Notes under the pieces: model-generated
The model's input: only the letters and a program-made list of their open reading frames with translations
The model's database searches: none
What the model was told of the DNA's origin: nothing
Assembly: GCA_037349105.1 (NCBI GenBank)
Contig: JAYJMM010000114.1
Location: 5,819,501-5,883,500, forward strand
Source of the DNA: Limnomonas spitsbergensis
Lineage: Eukaryota; Chlorophyta; Chlorophyceae; Chlamydomonadales
DNA: 64,000 bases
Direction: 5' to 3'
Shown here: one piece after another, positions 36,101 to 51,100 of the stretch
Position numbering within the stretch: position 1 is the first letter of the stretch
How the letters are laid out: every line of letters starts with the position of its first letter
Position numbers and translations under genes: made by a program

Positions 36101-39100
36101 ATTTGAATTCATTTGAATTCTTTTGAAAGGTCAGAGCCAGCTTCAGCAGCTGCCATAACAGGGACAGGCTGCTGCTGCTGCTGACCGGACTGCCGGGGTT
36201 TGAATTACTTGAATCAATTCCATTTCATTGGAAAGGTTGGGGCCAGCTTGAGAGGCTCCGACATTAAGCACAGGCTCGGCTGAGGCGCCTGCGGACAAAT
36301 GCTGCGGACAAACACGGGGCTCGCAATTCATTCTTTTTCTTTACGTCTGAGCGGTGTTTGGCTGACAGGGAGCATTTAATTATTAATTACATTCCCTTAT
36401 TTATTTATTTATTTTGTGTGTGTGCAAGTGTGTGTGAATTTTACAGCCCAGCAGAGCATCACTTGGATGAGCACACACTTGTAAGCTTGTTTTGATTCAA
36501 ACTCAACTAAGGTACAAGAAGTACGACAGCAGGGCAAGCCATGGCATTTGCAGCCAGATAAAGCAGCAATGCCAACAATGTATTCGATTTAAAATTCAAA
36601 CTGCATGCCCCGCATCGTTCAAATTCAAACCAGCCCCACCTGCGCCAGCCTGTCCTTGATCTGCTGAGGGGTCGGGCACGGCAGCGCTAGGGTGAGGCTA
36701 GTGTCCACCTCATGGTGATACCTGAAGGCACAAGCAGGGGGCAGGTCGACAAAATAATCATTAAATAATGGTCAGATAATCTGTAAATAATGGCCAGCTA
36801 ATCATTAAATAATGGCCAGCTAATCATTAAATAATGGTCAGATAATCATTATATACCTGGTTGATTATTACTTAATATGTTTCATTACATAGGCATGAAG
36901 GCACAAGCGGGGGGGGGGGGGCGTGTGCATTAAATCATCATTCAATTCATGATTACCGGAAAATAATCATCAAATAATCATTAACCATTCATGAAATAAT
37001 AATCAAATAATCATTATACATGTTTATTATATTTTATATTATTCAGCATGGTTCCTTACAGAGCCATCTTCATGACTGAGGTGTTGACATATTTGGTAAA
37101 ACGAAATGGAAAATACTCGGCCTACACCTCGCCATACAGACTGACATTTCACTGACCTCCCAATGCCCCGCCGGACCGCACGCCCGCCACGCTGCCATAC
37201 TCGCCTCAACCTCCCTCCCACCTTACTAAGCTCTTCCTCCCTCCCACCTTGGTGGCTTAATCTCAATGGACGCACGCCTGGTGGCCAGCTTCTCACCTCA
37301 GGGATCACACACCCAGGGGCCAGGTCCCCCCTTTTCCCCTTTTTTGCATATTTTTTCTTTTTTAGTATACAATATTTCATAAGAGCGATTACATGCCCTG
37401 GGACCAGGTCCCCCCACCTTCCTTTGTTTTCATCTTTTTCCTTTTTTGTATTTTTTTTATAAGAAAAACAATATTTCCTAGGAGCCATCACACACCCAGG
37501 GGTTTCCCAGGGGCCTTATCCCCCCACCTTTTTACTTTTTCTCTTTTTACTTTTTTGTATAATAATACATTTTATAACAGCGATCGCACGCCCAGTGGCC
37601 AGGTCCCCACCTGAGTGATCGCACGCCCAGCGCCTCTGCAGCCGCGTGGTCCAGACCCGGGTGAGCCAAACGCATCCCTGAGGTGTCCAACCTGTTGTGG
37701 AGACGGTGAAGGGGCAACAACGGGTCATTCAGCCATGGTGGGGTGCGGGTGGTGGTCAGTGACCTAGAGTGGGGCAGCCAACAACAGGGGAGGGTGATGG
37801 TCCAGACCCGGGTGAGCCAAACGCATCCCTGAAGTGTCCAACCTGTGGAGGGGCATTCAGGGGGCAGAGAACAACAGGGGTGGGTCATTGAGGCGTGGGG
37901 ATGAAGGGGCGGCAACATCAGGGGTGGGTCATGGTCAGTGACCTAAAGAGGGGCGACAACAACAACAAGGGTGGGTCATTCCACAAGGAGTGAGGGTGGT
38001 GGGGGCAGCAAGAACAGGGGCGGGTCATTGAGGTAGTAGAGAGGATGAGGGGGCAGCAAGAACAGGGGCGGGCGGGTCATTCCATAAGGAATGAGGGTGG
38101 TGGGGGCAGCAAGAAGAACAAGGGCAGGTCATTCCACATGGTCACATCCATGCTTCCCCACATCCCCACATCACAATTATTCATACACTCATACATTTCA
38201 CACATCTACACATACACACATACACGCATCCTTACATACACAAATCACTTCCACTCATCCACAGACCCCTTTCACACATCCACACATCCACGCATCCATA
38301 CATACACAAATCACTTCTACTTATCCACACATCCCGTTCACACATCCAGACATACATACATACACAACCACCCCACACACCCCTGTCACACAGTCTGTGA
38401 GGCCCCACCAATCGGCATCGTTGAAGAACAGCTGAACTGCAGGTGCAAGGTAGCCGTCCACATCCGGGAGCAGAAGAGGGGCGGAGGCACGGCCTAGACG
38501 CAGGGGCAGGGGCAGGAATACATTTTAGCCGTTTTCTTGATTTTTGTGTATGGGTTTATATTTTGGGGTTATAAGAAATATAGGGAAAATGTAAAGGATC
38601 TTATTTTTACCGGTGGGGATTTGGAGATGTTGAGGATGAGTTCCAGGTATGTTCAGCATTATGTTATTGGTACAAAACTATGGTCGCACCGTACTCGTCG
38701 CCTAGTCAAATCTTGGTCGCACCGTACTCGTTGCCTAGTCAAGTCTGTGTGAAGGTGTTTGCAGTCCATCAGAGCGTCACATTTGATGCATGGGACAAGT
38801 GCCCGTAAACCGGTACATGCACCACACATACGCTATGGTAGGACAACGCGCGAAAACAAGTGACCCCCCCCCCTGGGCAAGCCACCAACACACAATTACC
38901 GAGCAGTAGCTCGAACAGTCTCAAAGAAATACAGGACAGGAGGGTACTGGAGCTCACCAAATTTGTACAGCGCCTCTGCTGCCCCTTGGGCCAGCGTCAG
39001 CGCTGCCACCAGCCTGGCGCCGACCAGGGGGCCTTCCCCCGCCGCTGCCGCCAGCCTCCCCAGGCCAGTCGCAAAGTGCTGCGCGATTAGATGGTCCGAC

Positions 39101-42100
39101 ACACCCAGGCACGCGAACAACCTGGGGGGGAGGGGAAATAGCATAGCAAGGTCAGAACATGGGGACGGGGAGGTTGCGATATTTAAAGCTAAAGCTCAAG
39201 CTAATAACCGTAGAAGATTCTACAAGGTGCCAAAGCGCTCTCACCCTTTCTTACAAATCGCACCGTCAGCCTCCCCATTGGTATCCTTTATATTGGTTTC
39301 CATATCTCGACCTGCAGTGTTTCTTTTTTCAGGTACCTTCGACAGGTCACCCCGCGGTCGCCGTTGGGCCCGTTTGAGACCAAACCAGGACCAGCCTAGG
39401 GCTGGTGCCCAGAGTGTAGCTGACATGTAGCTGAGTCACGAAGAAAACAGAACACGACGCTCACCAGGGTGGTGGGGAGTGCAGCGCATATACATCATGT
39501 CAGACACCTCTTTAAATCCTCCATATAGCAGTGTTTATTTTTTTCAGCCACAAGTCCACCTTCGGCAGGCCGCCCCACAGCCATGAAAGGCCCAATTGGG
39601 AACAAACTTGGGCCGGCCTGCGGCTGGTGGCAAAAGCAGCATGGCTGGCCGAAAATGCCCACCCCCCCCCCCGGCCAGAGGCCGGAGTGTAGCTGACATG
39701 TAGCTAAGTCGGAAACAAAAATGAAACACTGCCATATAGAGGGCACTACGACCACCCTCCTAATCCGCACTTTACCGCTTCTACCGTCCAGGGCCCTAAT
39801 TTGATTTTAAGGGTTACCCGGAGTCTCCCCCACCAAAGACCGCACATCACAGCTCCCCAACATGTCCCATCCCTCCTCTATAACACATCGCACAGGAAGC
39901 ATTGGTTTCTCCTCCCTGTCTCACAACCTGACAACAATTTGAATTCGAAATTTAAATATCGCCCAGGACATCCGGAATCATTGGTTGCTCCTCCCCTGTT
40001 TCAAACCCTGTCTTCCGTTTTCAACCCCGTCTTCCGTGTTTGAAACCCTGTCTTCCCATATTTCAAATCCTGCATCAATCTCTCAAACTCTGTCCTCTTC
40101 TGCCTTTTAGCCCTGTCTTCCTCTGTATATCAGCCCTGTCTTCTCCCGTCTAGTAGCCCTGTCTGCGTCCGTGCTGTAGACTGTCTTTTCCGTATTTTGG
40201 CATTTGTTTCTTCCGCATTTTAGCCCAGCTTTCTTGGTAGATAGCTGAGGATCGCAGGTCGCTGAGCTGTAGCTGAACAGATTGCGTACGATACTGGTAA
40301 TATTAAGTGGGATATGAACCCTGGCTCACCTGCGGTGTCTGTGAAACACCTTGGGAACCGCAAACAGCCAGGGCCGCAGCGCCGCGTCTTCGCAGGACAA
40401 GACCACGCACTCGGGAGGCATCAGTACTGCCGACAGCCGGAGAGCATCCGCACCACCTGCCTCCTCCTGCTCCGCCTGTTGTGGCTGCTGTTGCTGCTGC
40501 GTGGGCGGCGGTTCTGCTCCCTGTGTTGGCTGCTGCTGCTGCTGCAACTGCTGCTGTTGCTCAATCGCAGGAGGCTTATCGGGCGCTGCTGCAGGCCCCA
40601 CCCATATGCTGGCTGTGCCCTCCCTCTCCAGGCTCATTTGCACCAGGTCTGGAAAGGGGACGGGAGAGGGGGGCAGTGAAGGGTGGAGGGCATCGGGTTT
40701 CCGGTTCAGGTTGTAGGGTTAAGGAATAACACCATTTGCCAGCCATGCCCTCAATCTCCAATCTCATTTGCACCAGGTCTGAAAAGGGGATGGGGAGGAG
40801 GGAAGTTAAGGGTTGAGAGCAAAGGGTCTCGGATTCAAATTGTAGGGTTTCGGGTTCAGGTCGTGGGTTGTAGGGTTTAGGGGATAGGGTTTCGGAGTCA
40901 GGTTGCAGGTTTTAGGTGGAACACCATTTGCAAGTGGTTTAAAAAAGGGGACAGGAGAGGGGGGTAGTTAAGGGTTGAGGGTTGAGGATTAATGGATTAT
41001 TGATTGCGCAAGAGGTACCTGCACATAAATATGGGAGTTCCTACCGTGTATTCCAGACGGTGTATACCTCATTCGAAATCAGGCCCATGCAAAATAGACA
41101 TATGCAAAAGATACCCATGCAAAACAGGCCCATGCAAAATAAACCCAGTTCAAGACTGACCCATGCCGAATACAGACCGTGCAAAAGCAGGTCATGCGGA
41201 AGTAGATCCAGATAAAGCAGACCCGTGCAAACCAGACCCATGCAAAAACAATACCCATGCTAAACGGGCCCATGCAAAACAGACCCATACAAAATAGACC
41301 CATGCAAAATATACCCATGCAAAACAGACACATACAAAATAGACCCATGCAAAATAGACCCATGCAAAACAGACCCATGCAAAACAGACCCATGCAAAAC
41401 AGACCCATGCAAAACAGACCCATACAAAATATACCCCTGCAAAACAGACCTATGCAAAACAGACCCATACAAAATATACCCATGCAAAAACATACCCATG
41501 CAAAACAGACCCATGCAAACACACACCCATGCAAAACATACCCATGCAAAACAGACCCATGCAAAACAGACCCATGCAAAACAGGCTCATGCAAAACAGA
41601 CCTATGCAAAACAGACCCATGCAAAACAGACCCATGCAAAAGAGACCCATGCAAAACAGACCCATGCAAAACAGACCCATGCAAAACAGACCCATGCAAA
41701 ACAGACCCATGCAAAACAGACCCATGCAAAACAGACCCATGCAAAACAGACCCATGCAAAACAGACCCATGCTAAATGGGCCCATGCAAAACAGGCTCAT
41801 GCAAAACAGACCCATGCAAAACAGACCCATGCAAAACAGACCCATGCAAAACAGGCCCATGCAAAACTGGATCATGCAAATCAGACCCATGCAAAACAGA
41901 CCCATGCAAAACAGGCCCATGCAAAACAGGCTCATGCAAAACAGACCCATGCAAAACAGGCCCATGCAAAACAGGCCCATGCAAAACAGGCTCATGCAGA
42001 AACAGACCCATGCTCAATGGGCCCATGCTAGATAGACCCATGCAAAAACAGAGCGATGTAAAACGGCCTCCCATGCATGAACAGGCCCACCTGCATCAGG

Positions 42101-45100
42101 ACCGTCGAGCGCCTCCGATAAATGTGAGTATATCAGGTGGAGAGCAGGCCCCAGACCAGCTGGCGGTACTGCAGGCAAGACCGCATCCAAATTTGAATTC
42201 GAATTCAAATTTAAATCCGCCTGGCGTCGCTGAGTGCCCCCGTGTCTGCCTGCCTTGCCGCCTGAGGGTCCGTACATGCCTCCGAGGGCCAGCAGCTGGG
42301 CGGCCACGGCAGCCGTCCGGGGTTTAGAGGACCAGCCTGGGGAGGGTTTGGAGTTGGGGTTTAGAAGCCAGCCAAGGGATTTGAGTCGGGGTTTAGGGGA
42401 CCAGTCTGGGGATTGGAGTCGGGGTTAAGAGGACCAGCCTGGGGATTTCAGTCGGGGTTTAGGGGACCAGCCTGGAAATTGGAGTCGGGGTTTAGAAGCC
42501 AGTCTGGGGATTGGAGTCGGGGTTAAGAGGACCAGCCTGGGGATTTGAGTCGGGGTGTAGGGGACCAGTCTGGGGATTGGAGTCAGGGTTTAGAAAACAG
42601 TCTGGGGATTGGAGTCGGAGTTAAGAGGACCAGCCTGGGGATTTGAGTCGGGGTTTAGGGGACCAGTCTGGGGATTGGAGTCGGGGTTTAGAAGCCAGTC
42701 TGGGGATTGGAGTTGGAGTTAAGAGGACCAGCCTGGGAATTTGAGTCGAGGTTTAGGGGACCAGTCTGGGGATTGGAGTCGGGGTTAAGAGGACCAGCCT
42801 GGGGATTTCAGTCATGGTTTAGGGGACCAGCCTGGAAATTGGAGTCGGGGTTTAGAAGCCAGCCTGGGGATTTGAGTCGGGGTTTGGGGGACCAGCCTGG
42901 AAATTGGAGTCGGGGTACAGAGGACCAGCCTGGGGAGGGATAGGAGTCGAGAGTTTGAGGCTTTGGAGCGTGCACCCCTGCCAATCCCCAGTTGTAACTC
43001 CAGTACATCCACCCAGCCTAAAAACTTGCTTAAGTACATTTGAAAATGCTCGGATTTCAATGCGCTTCAGGCAATGGAGGAAGACCACACAAGGGTTTCG
43101 CAAGGTGGAACAACAGGCGTGCGCGGGGCGGTGAGATTGAAGCATCAGAAGAAAGAAGAAACAGGGGCAGGTTTGAATTGCTTCAGGGGCAGGTTTGGAT
43201 TGCTTCAGGAGCAGGTTTGAATTGCTTCAGGGGCAGGTTTAAATAGCTTCAGGAGCAGGTTCGAATTGCTTCAGGAGCAGGTTTGAATTGCTTCAGGAGC
43301 AGGTTTGAATTGCTTCAGGGGCAGGTTTGAATTGCTTCAGGGGCAGGTTTCAATAGCTTCAGGGGCAGGTTTGAATTGCTTCAGGGACAGGTTTGAATAG
43401 CTTCAGGAGCAGGCTTGAGTTGCTTCAGGAGCAGGTTTGAATAGCTTCAGGGGCAGGTTTGAATAGCTTCAGGAGCAGGTTCGAATTGCTTCAGGAGCAG
43501 GTTTGAATTGCTTCAGGAGCAGGTTTGAATTGCTTCAGGGGCAGGTTTGAATTGCTTCAGGGGCAGGTTCGAATTGCTTCAGGAGCATGTTTGAATTGCT
43601 CCAGGAGCAGGTTTGAATTGCTTCAGGGGCAGGTTTGAATAGCTTCAGGAGCAGGTTTGAATTGCTTCAGGAGCAGGTTTGAATAGCTTCAGGGGCATAT
43701 TTGAATAGCTTCAGGGGCAGGTTTGAATTGCTTCAGGGGCAGGTTTGAATAGCTCCAGGAGCAGGTTTGAATTGCTTCAGGAGCAGGTTTGAATAGCTTC
43801 AGGGGAAGGTTTGAATAGCTTCAGGGGCAGGTTTGAATAGCTTCAGGGGCAGGTTTCAATAGCTTCAGGGGCAGGTTTGAATAGCTTCAGGGGCAGGTTT
43901 GAATTGCTTCAGGGGCAGGTTTGAATAGCTTCAGGGGCAGGTTTGAATAGCTTCAGGGGCAGGTTTGAATTGCTTCAGGGGCAGGTCTGAATATTTTAAG
44001 GGGCAGGTTTGAATTGCTTCAGGGGCAGGTTTGAATTGCTTCAGGGGCAGGTTCGAATTGCTTCAGGGGCAGGTTTGAATTGCTTTAGGGGCAGGTTTGA
44101 ATTGCTTCAGGGGCAGGTTTGAATTGCTTCAGGGGCAGGTTTGAATTGCTTCAGGGGCAGGTTTGAATAGCTTCAGGGTCAGGTTTGAATTGCTTCAGGG
44201 GCAGGTTTGAATTGCTTCAGGGGCAGGTTTGAATTGCTTCAGGGGCAGGTTTGAATTGCTTCAGGGGCAGGTTTGAATAGCTTCAGGGGCAGGTTTGAAT
44301 TGCTTCAGGGGCAGGTTTGAATAGCTTCAGGGGCAGGTTTGAATAGCTTCAGGGGCAGGTTTGAATAGCTTCAGGGGCAGGTTTGAATAGCTTCAGGGGC
44401 AGGTTTGAATTGCTTCAGGGACAGGTTTGGATTGCTTCAGGGGCAGGTAATTGCTTCAAGGGCAGATTTCAATTGCTTCAGGGGCAGGTTTGAATAGCTT
44501 CAGGGGCAGGTTTGAATTGCTTCAGGGGCAGGTTTGAATAGCTTCAGGGGCAGGTTTGAATTGCTTCAGGGGCAGGTTTGAATAGCTTCAGGGGCAGGTT
44601 TGAATAGCTTCAGGGGCAGGTTTGAATTGCTTCAGGGGCAGGTTTGAATTGCTTCAGAGGCAGGTTTGAATTGCTTCAGGGGCAGGTTCGAATTGCTTCA
44701 GGGGCAGGTTTGAATTGCTTTAGGGGCAGGTTTGAATTGCTTCAAGAGCAGGTCTGAATCGCTGACTATGGTCTCACCAAGGTGTCTTCTCAGCTCCGGA
44801 CCAGGCGGTGTTGGCAGGAGGTGCAGCGATGCGCTGACCAGCCAAGCTTCCCCGGGCGGCCGCACGAGCCTCGGGGGGGCCAGCAGCGGCTGCGTCGGCG
44901 GCCACGGCATGCCCACCTCGGGCGGCTTGGACATCAGCGGGCACCAAGAGAGGGACGAAAGCTGTGACCATGCAGCTGCCGCCGCCGAGGCATTCGACGC
45001 GGAGGACTCGGAGGCAGAAGCAGCGGGCTTCCCTCGCTGGCTAGGACCGCCGGCGTCGAGCGAGCTGAGCTCGTCCAGCAGCTGCAGTAGTTGTCGTGCG

Positions 45101-48100
45101 CGGGACAGCAAGAGAAGCTGTTCGGAAGGTAGTGCAGCGGCGGCGGCGGCTGGGGCGGGGGCGGGGGCGCTTGAAGGCGCTACAGCCGAGACGCCGCCCA
45201 TAATCTGTTGCTGCAGCTGTTGCTGCTGCTGTTGCTGCGGCGGAGGAGGAGGTACCATGGCGACCTCTTGGAGGAGGGCATGTCGGTCACTGATATCGGT
45301 TGCGGCCAGCAGCAGCACCTGAGGCGAGCAGCGCAAGGGGAGCATGAGGTGGGGTTTGGAAGGGAGGGGTAGCATAGGTGTGTGGGGGGGGCAGTGTGGT
45401 AAGGGCATGAGGTGGGGTTTGGAAGGAAGGGGGGGACAGTAGTCACGAGAGATGGGAGGTACCAGCAGTGTGTGTATCTGGGGGGGGGGAGATGCTTAAC
45501 ATTTGAGGGGGCAAACTGGGGATTTTAAGACCGGACATTATTAAGTTGTGCTGCTTTTATTTCAGGCGATATGGGTAATTCGATTTGAGTTTCAATTGGG
45601 AGAGAGCAGGAGGCCTGTGTGTGTGTGTGTGGTGGTGGGGTGTGGGGTGTGTGTGTGGATCTTTGCGAATCTCTTCCACACAAATGCAAATACTCTTGCA
45701 CCGAACAAGCAATACAGGGGCAGGCTACATCATTGTTGGGTACTGTCATGATGAATTGTTTGAGACATGTTAAATATATGTTGGAGACATTTTCATGATG
45801 AATTGTTCAAGATTTGTTGGAGATGTTTTCATGATCAAGTGTTCATAATATGTTGGAGATTTTGAACAATTCCTTCTCAGGGCTCATCCTCAGAAGTCTC
45901 ATTCATACTCATTCATACTCATTCATACTCATTCATACTCATTCATACTCATTTATACTCATTCTTACTCATTCATACTCATTTACACTCATTCATACTC
46001 ATTTATACTCATTCATACTCATTCATACTCATTTATACTCATTCATACTCATTTATACTTTTTCATACTCATTCATACTCATAACAGACGTATCCCCCCG
46101 CAAACACACCCCTCTTTCCTATTTCATACGATCTCATTTATTGTTGTTTTCCATAGGGGGGAGGGGGTCCTGACAAATTGTTCAATTCTTTTGGAGATCT
46201 TTTGGAGATCATTAGGAGATAGTTCGGAGATCTTTTGGAGGTAATGGGGCTCAGGACTCATCCCTGTTGGTCTCAATCAGAGCTTGGTCTTCCAATTAAA
46301 ATTGAACAACGCATGCGCCCTTTTTCATCAGGTGCCATCAGGTCATTGAGACTCTGGAAACGCAGCCCCCCCCCCCACACAAAGACCTCAAGTCTCGTTC
46401 CTACTTTATTTCCCCCAATCTAATTGTGCATTCCATGTTTTCCTTGTATACATTGTGTATTTCATTGTGTACCGGTATTAAAATGTGTATTTAATTGTGT
46501 ATTCATTTTGCATTTAATTGTATTTTCATTTTGTATTTAATTGTGTATTCATTTTGTATTTAATTGTGTGTTCAATTTGTATTTAATTGTGTATTTAATT
46601 TTGCGTTCCCTGCTTTCCTTGTAATCTCCTCCCGCCCCCCTTCCCCTACCTGCATGTTGATGTCCCCCTTCATGCCCAAAGAGGATAGGACACGCAGCAG
46701 AGCGCTCTCCTCGGTGTAGGGTAAGCCTGCAAGGGTGCAGGTCCAGGGAGTGGGTAGTGGGGTTCAGGGTAAGGATACAGGGTGCAGGTCCAGGGAGTAG
46801 GGGGAAGGGAGAAAGAAACTCTCCTCGGTATAGGGTAAGCCTGCAGGGGTGCAGGATTAGGGTCCAGGGTGCAGGTCATGGGAAGAGGGAGCAGGGTTTA
46901 GGGTTAAGGATACAGGGTGCAGGTCCAGGGAGTAGGGCATTGGGTCAAGGGTACAGGGTGCAGGTTAAGGGTTGAGGGTCCATGGTGTAGGGTCCAGGGC
47001 GCAAGTTCTAGGGATGAGGGTTAAGGGTGCAGCGAGCAGCATGTGGGGCAAGGAAAGGGGCTGTTGTGTTAGGGGGGAGGGCAGGTCGTGGATGGCACAT
47101 ACACTCGGTTAAGTCCGAGCAACGCCAGTAATACTTCACAGTACCTTTCACCCTACACCACGAGCCCCACACTATTTAACACTATTTAACACCCTGAATA
47201 TAACCCCGTGCCACGAGCTGTCGACAACAACCCATAGGTATATACACTAAACCTTAACCCTAAAGCAATGTCATAACCATGTCCAGCTGAATCACTAACC
47301 CTAACTTCCTAACCTTAAAACCCTAAAGAATAAACCATGCGCATCTGCACCCTGAACTGTCAACTCTGAACCCAGTACCCTAATTAACAACTTGTAAACC
47401 CTAATCCAGCATGACACCTGGCATGACCTTGTGACCTTATTTCTTTAACCTCCATGCCCCAGTAGGGTGCAGCTTTCTTTGTTTGACCCGATCCGACTGA
47501 CCTGGGAAATGCTCTACGGGGTGCATGAGGTGGTTAAAGGGCTTAGACCTGGGGTTGGACAGATTTTTAACCCAATCATGACACAACCCGATCCAACTGA
47601 CCTGGGAAATGCTCCAGGGGGTCCATTAGGTCCTTGAGGGGCTGTGACCTGGGGTTGAACAGGTCACACGCACGGCACAGCCTTCCGCCCAGAGAGGGAA
47701 AGATGGGCCATGAGCTGTGACAGGAGGTGGACCGGGGGGGGCATCAGTTAAGGAATGTGCAGCTGCCGGTATGGAAGACACTTCCGTGTCATCCCAGAAC
47801 GCGCAGCGCAAGTTCTGGAATCATTTTGCAGAGCGCCAGCAGTCGGCATACCCCTTTCACTAAATCATTATTTTACTCGATTCACGCAGAAGCGCAGGAC
47901 AGAACCACAGCGCAGTACAGTACCGCAGCGCAGTATCTGACACTCCCCATAATAATCTTAACCCTAAACTCTCTCAATTCTGAACCCTCAGCCCTATCCT
48001 AATCCACTAAATAAATAAATATACACAAGCAACTCAGTGCGTGGATCAAAGAACCCGCCCAAAGCATGGGGCATGGCTAACGCTTCATAATCCATATTCC

Positions 48101-51100
48101 CCTAACCCTTCACACCTGGCCGCCGACCTCAGCTCTGCAAACATGTCTTTGCTGCCTGGCCCTTGTCCCTGTCCCTGTTGCTGCTCCTGTTGCTGCAATA
48201 AGCGAGCGAGCTGCAGTGCCAAAGCGGCCAAGGCGTCTTGAGGAAGGTGTTTCGCCTGTCAGGGATTTCGGTGGGAAGAATTGAGGCCGGGCGTCAGGTT
48301 TTCTGTTTTAGGATTTAGGGTTCAGTATTAGGCTTTAGGGCAAGGGTTTTGGGTTCAGGGTTCAGGGTAGTGGTTTCAGAAATAGGGTTAAGGGTTAAGG
48401 GTTTAGGATTAGCCATCCCAGCCCCCTCACCTGCCGGACCAGGAACCTGTCTCCAAACTCCGCGACACCGATCCGCCTCACACCCAGCCACCCCTCCGCA
48501 ACACCCTCCTCCACAACGGACTCAAAACGCAGCAGGCTGCGCGGCAACAGCCGGCCATCCAGCACCAGGTCGCCCACAGCCGGAGGCAGCAGCAGCTCGG
48601 CCGCGCCCTCGTCCCCCGCCCGCTCCACCCTGCCTGTACTAACCGCGCTGTCGACCAGCAGGCTGCAGAAGGCAGAAGTGGCGGCCGCAGCGGGAGCAGG
48701 AGCAGGCGCGACCGCCAGTATTTGGTTCACACCTCCAGTGTGGACTTCATAGATAGGCAGGCCCTTGAGCATAGCCAGCTGCTGCGGGTCTAACTCACTG
48801 CCGGCTGCGAGCCCGCCCGCTGCTGCCGCCCCGTCCCCCACGCTGCCGGACGCCTGCGGCAATGTCATTGCCCGCCCCTGCCCCCCCATTGCCCCTGTCC
48901 CTGCTGTGGTTGGAAACCAGCGGGCTTGCAACAGGAAGGCGCGCAGCTGCCTGCGGTCCGGCGCACTCAGGCCTGCCATTCGGGTGGACCAGGTTGCCTT
49001 GCTACCTACAGTTGCAGGTGTTGCAAGTGTTGCAGTGCCAGGCATTGCAGTTGCAGGGGCTGCAAGTGTTGCAGTGCCAGGCATTGCAGTTGCAGGTGTT
49101 GCAGTTGCATGCGTAGGTGTCCCATGCCTTGCAGGTTTGCAGGTGAGGCAGTTGCAAGTGTTGCAGGTGTTGCAGTGCCAGGCATTGCAGTTGCAGTTGG
49201 TGCAGGGCTGCAGGGTAGCAGATGCCGCAGGTCATGGTGTTGCATTGACAGGTGTTGCACGGACAGGTTCTACAAAACCACGCCCACCTCCTCCTGTTGC
49301 ACCGGTCGTTGCGGCGGCGGCGGCGGCTGCCGACAGCGCCGACAGTACTCCTTGCAGACTGGGAGGCTGTACCGCACCCTGAAGGCAGGCCGGCACTCCA
49401 CCGTACTGCACGGGATCAGGAAGCTGCCCGGAAGCCGGGCCCAAAACAGGCCAAGCTGCCCCTGCCACTGCAGCCCCCACAGCCGCTGACGTCGACTGCC
49501 CTGCAGCTCTTCCCGTCTCCACCTGCTCCTCCTGCTCCTCCACGGTGCCACTCGAGGCGCTCATGAGGGACGTGTCCATGAGGACCACTCCAAGGTGGAT
49601 CAACGAGGAGGTCACAGCCTCGGTCCAACCACCCTCAACCAGAACCTGGAGGGTGGGGGTTTAGGGGACAATGGGTGAAGGGTTGAGGGTTTAGGGATTA
49701 GGAGCAGAGTGAAGCAAGCCTTAGGTGGCGGGAGGGACCCCATCCTCAGTCCACCCACCGTCGACCAGCACCTGGGTGGGTGGGCGTATGTGGTTAGGGC
49801 ATTTCCCCCCCAAGAATTTCCAAAAAAGGGAAGGGTTACAAGTTGAGGGTAAAGAGTTTAGGGTTACAGCCCCGGTGACACCCATGGCCAGCACTGGAGG
49901 GTTCAGGGTCTGGTCAGAGTTAAGGGTTCAGGATAAATAGTGTAGAGTAGAGGGTTTAGGGTTAAGGTTTAAGGCTGAGGGTTGAGACAGATATTTAGGC
50001 ACGTCTTAATGGGCGGGAGAGGCACGTCTTAATGGGCGGGAGAGGCACGTCTTAATGGGCGGGAGAGGCACGTCTTAATGGGCGGGAGAGGCACGTCTTA
50101 ATGGGCGGGAGAGGCACGTCTTAATGGGCGGGAGAGGCACGTCTTAATGGGCGGGAGAGGCACGTCTTAATGGGCGGGAGAGGCACGTCTTAATGGGCGG
50201 GAGAGGCACGTCTTAATGGGCGGGAGAGGCACGTCTTAATGGGCGGGAGAGGCACGTCTTAATGGGCGGGAGAGGCACGTCTTAATGGGCGGGAGAGGCA
50301 CGTCTTAATGGGCGGGAGAGGCACGTCTTAATGGGCGGGAGAGGTCTCAGCCTCCGTCAACCCACCCTTGACCACATACCTGGAGGGTGGGGGTTCAGGT
50401 TTAACAGTGCCAGTCCGAATTCGGTCACTCCAGTTCATCCCAGTTCACACCTGGGACCCTGGCCAGATGCTTGCCAGAATGCCAGCACACTGCCACACAC
50501 CAGCAGCAAAGGCCACACCAGTTCACACACTCCCACACCAGTTCATACCTGTGACCCAGGCCGAATGCTCGCCAGCATCCCGCCGCAAACTGGCAGGACC
50601 GGCCAGCTGCTGAGCTGGAGTACCTCGGAGGCAGTACGGCTCCGGAGCCACCGCCACAGCAGACGCACCCAGGCCGCATTGGGGCATGCCCCTGGGGTAT
50701 GTGGGGCTTGCCTCAGCTGCTGCTGCTGCTGCCCGTGGTCTGGGGCCTGCCACTGCACCAGGTCCATGCGGTACCATTCCAGAGGCAGTACAAGCGGCAG
50801 TACCAGGCAGTCCAGTGTTACTGGGGTCAGGGTCGTTATATTGGACAGGCCTGAGGGTTAAGGGGAAGGGGTAAGCAACGAGCAAAGTGAAGAGGGAAGG
50901 GGTGGGGTGGGGTGGGGGGGGTAAGTTAGGGGATACGGGAAGGAAAGTGGGTCAACACAGTCTATTGTTGCCGGGTTCAAGAGTTGTCACATTGCACAGT
51001 CAACTTACCAGACCTCCGCATCGAGGGTTCGACGGGAAAGGAAGAGGGGGGGAGGGGGCGATTCACAAGGGGGAGGGGGGGAAGGGAGCACCGTAGAGAA

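Noticed and set aside
41079..42035. Several 170-230 codon frames (HAKQT..., FCMGL... repeats) on both strands
   Set aside because: A 15-bp unit without stops opens several frames at once; no splice context and no conserved domain.
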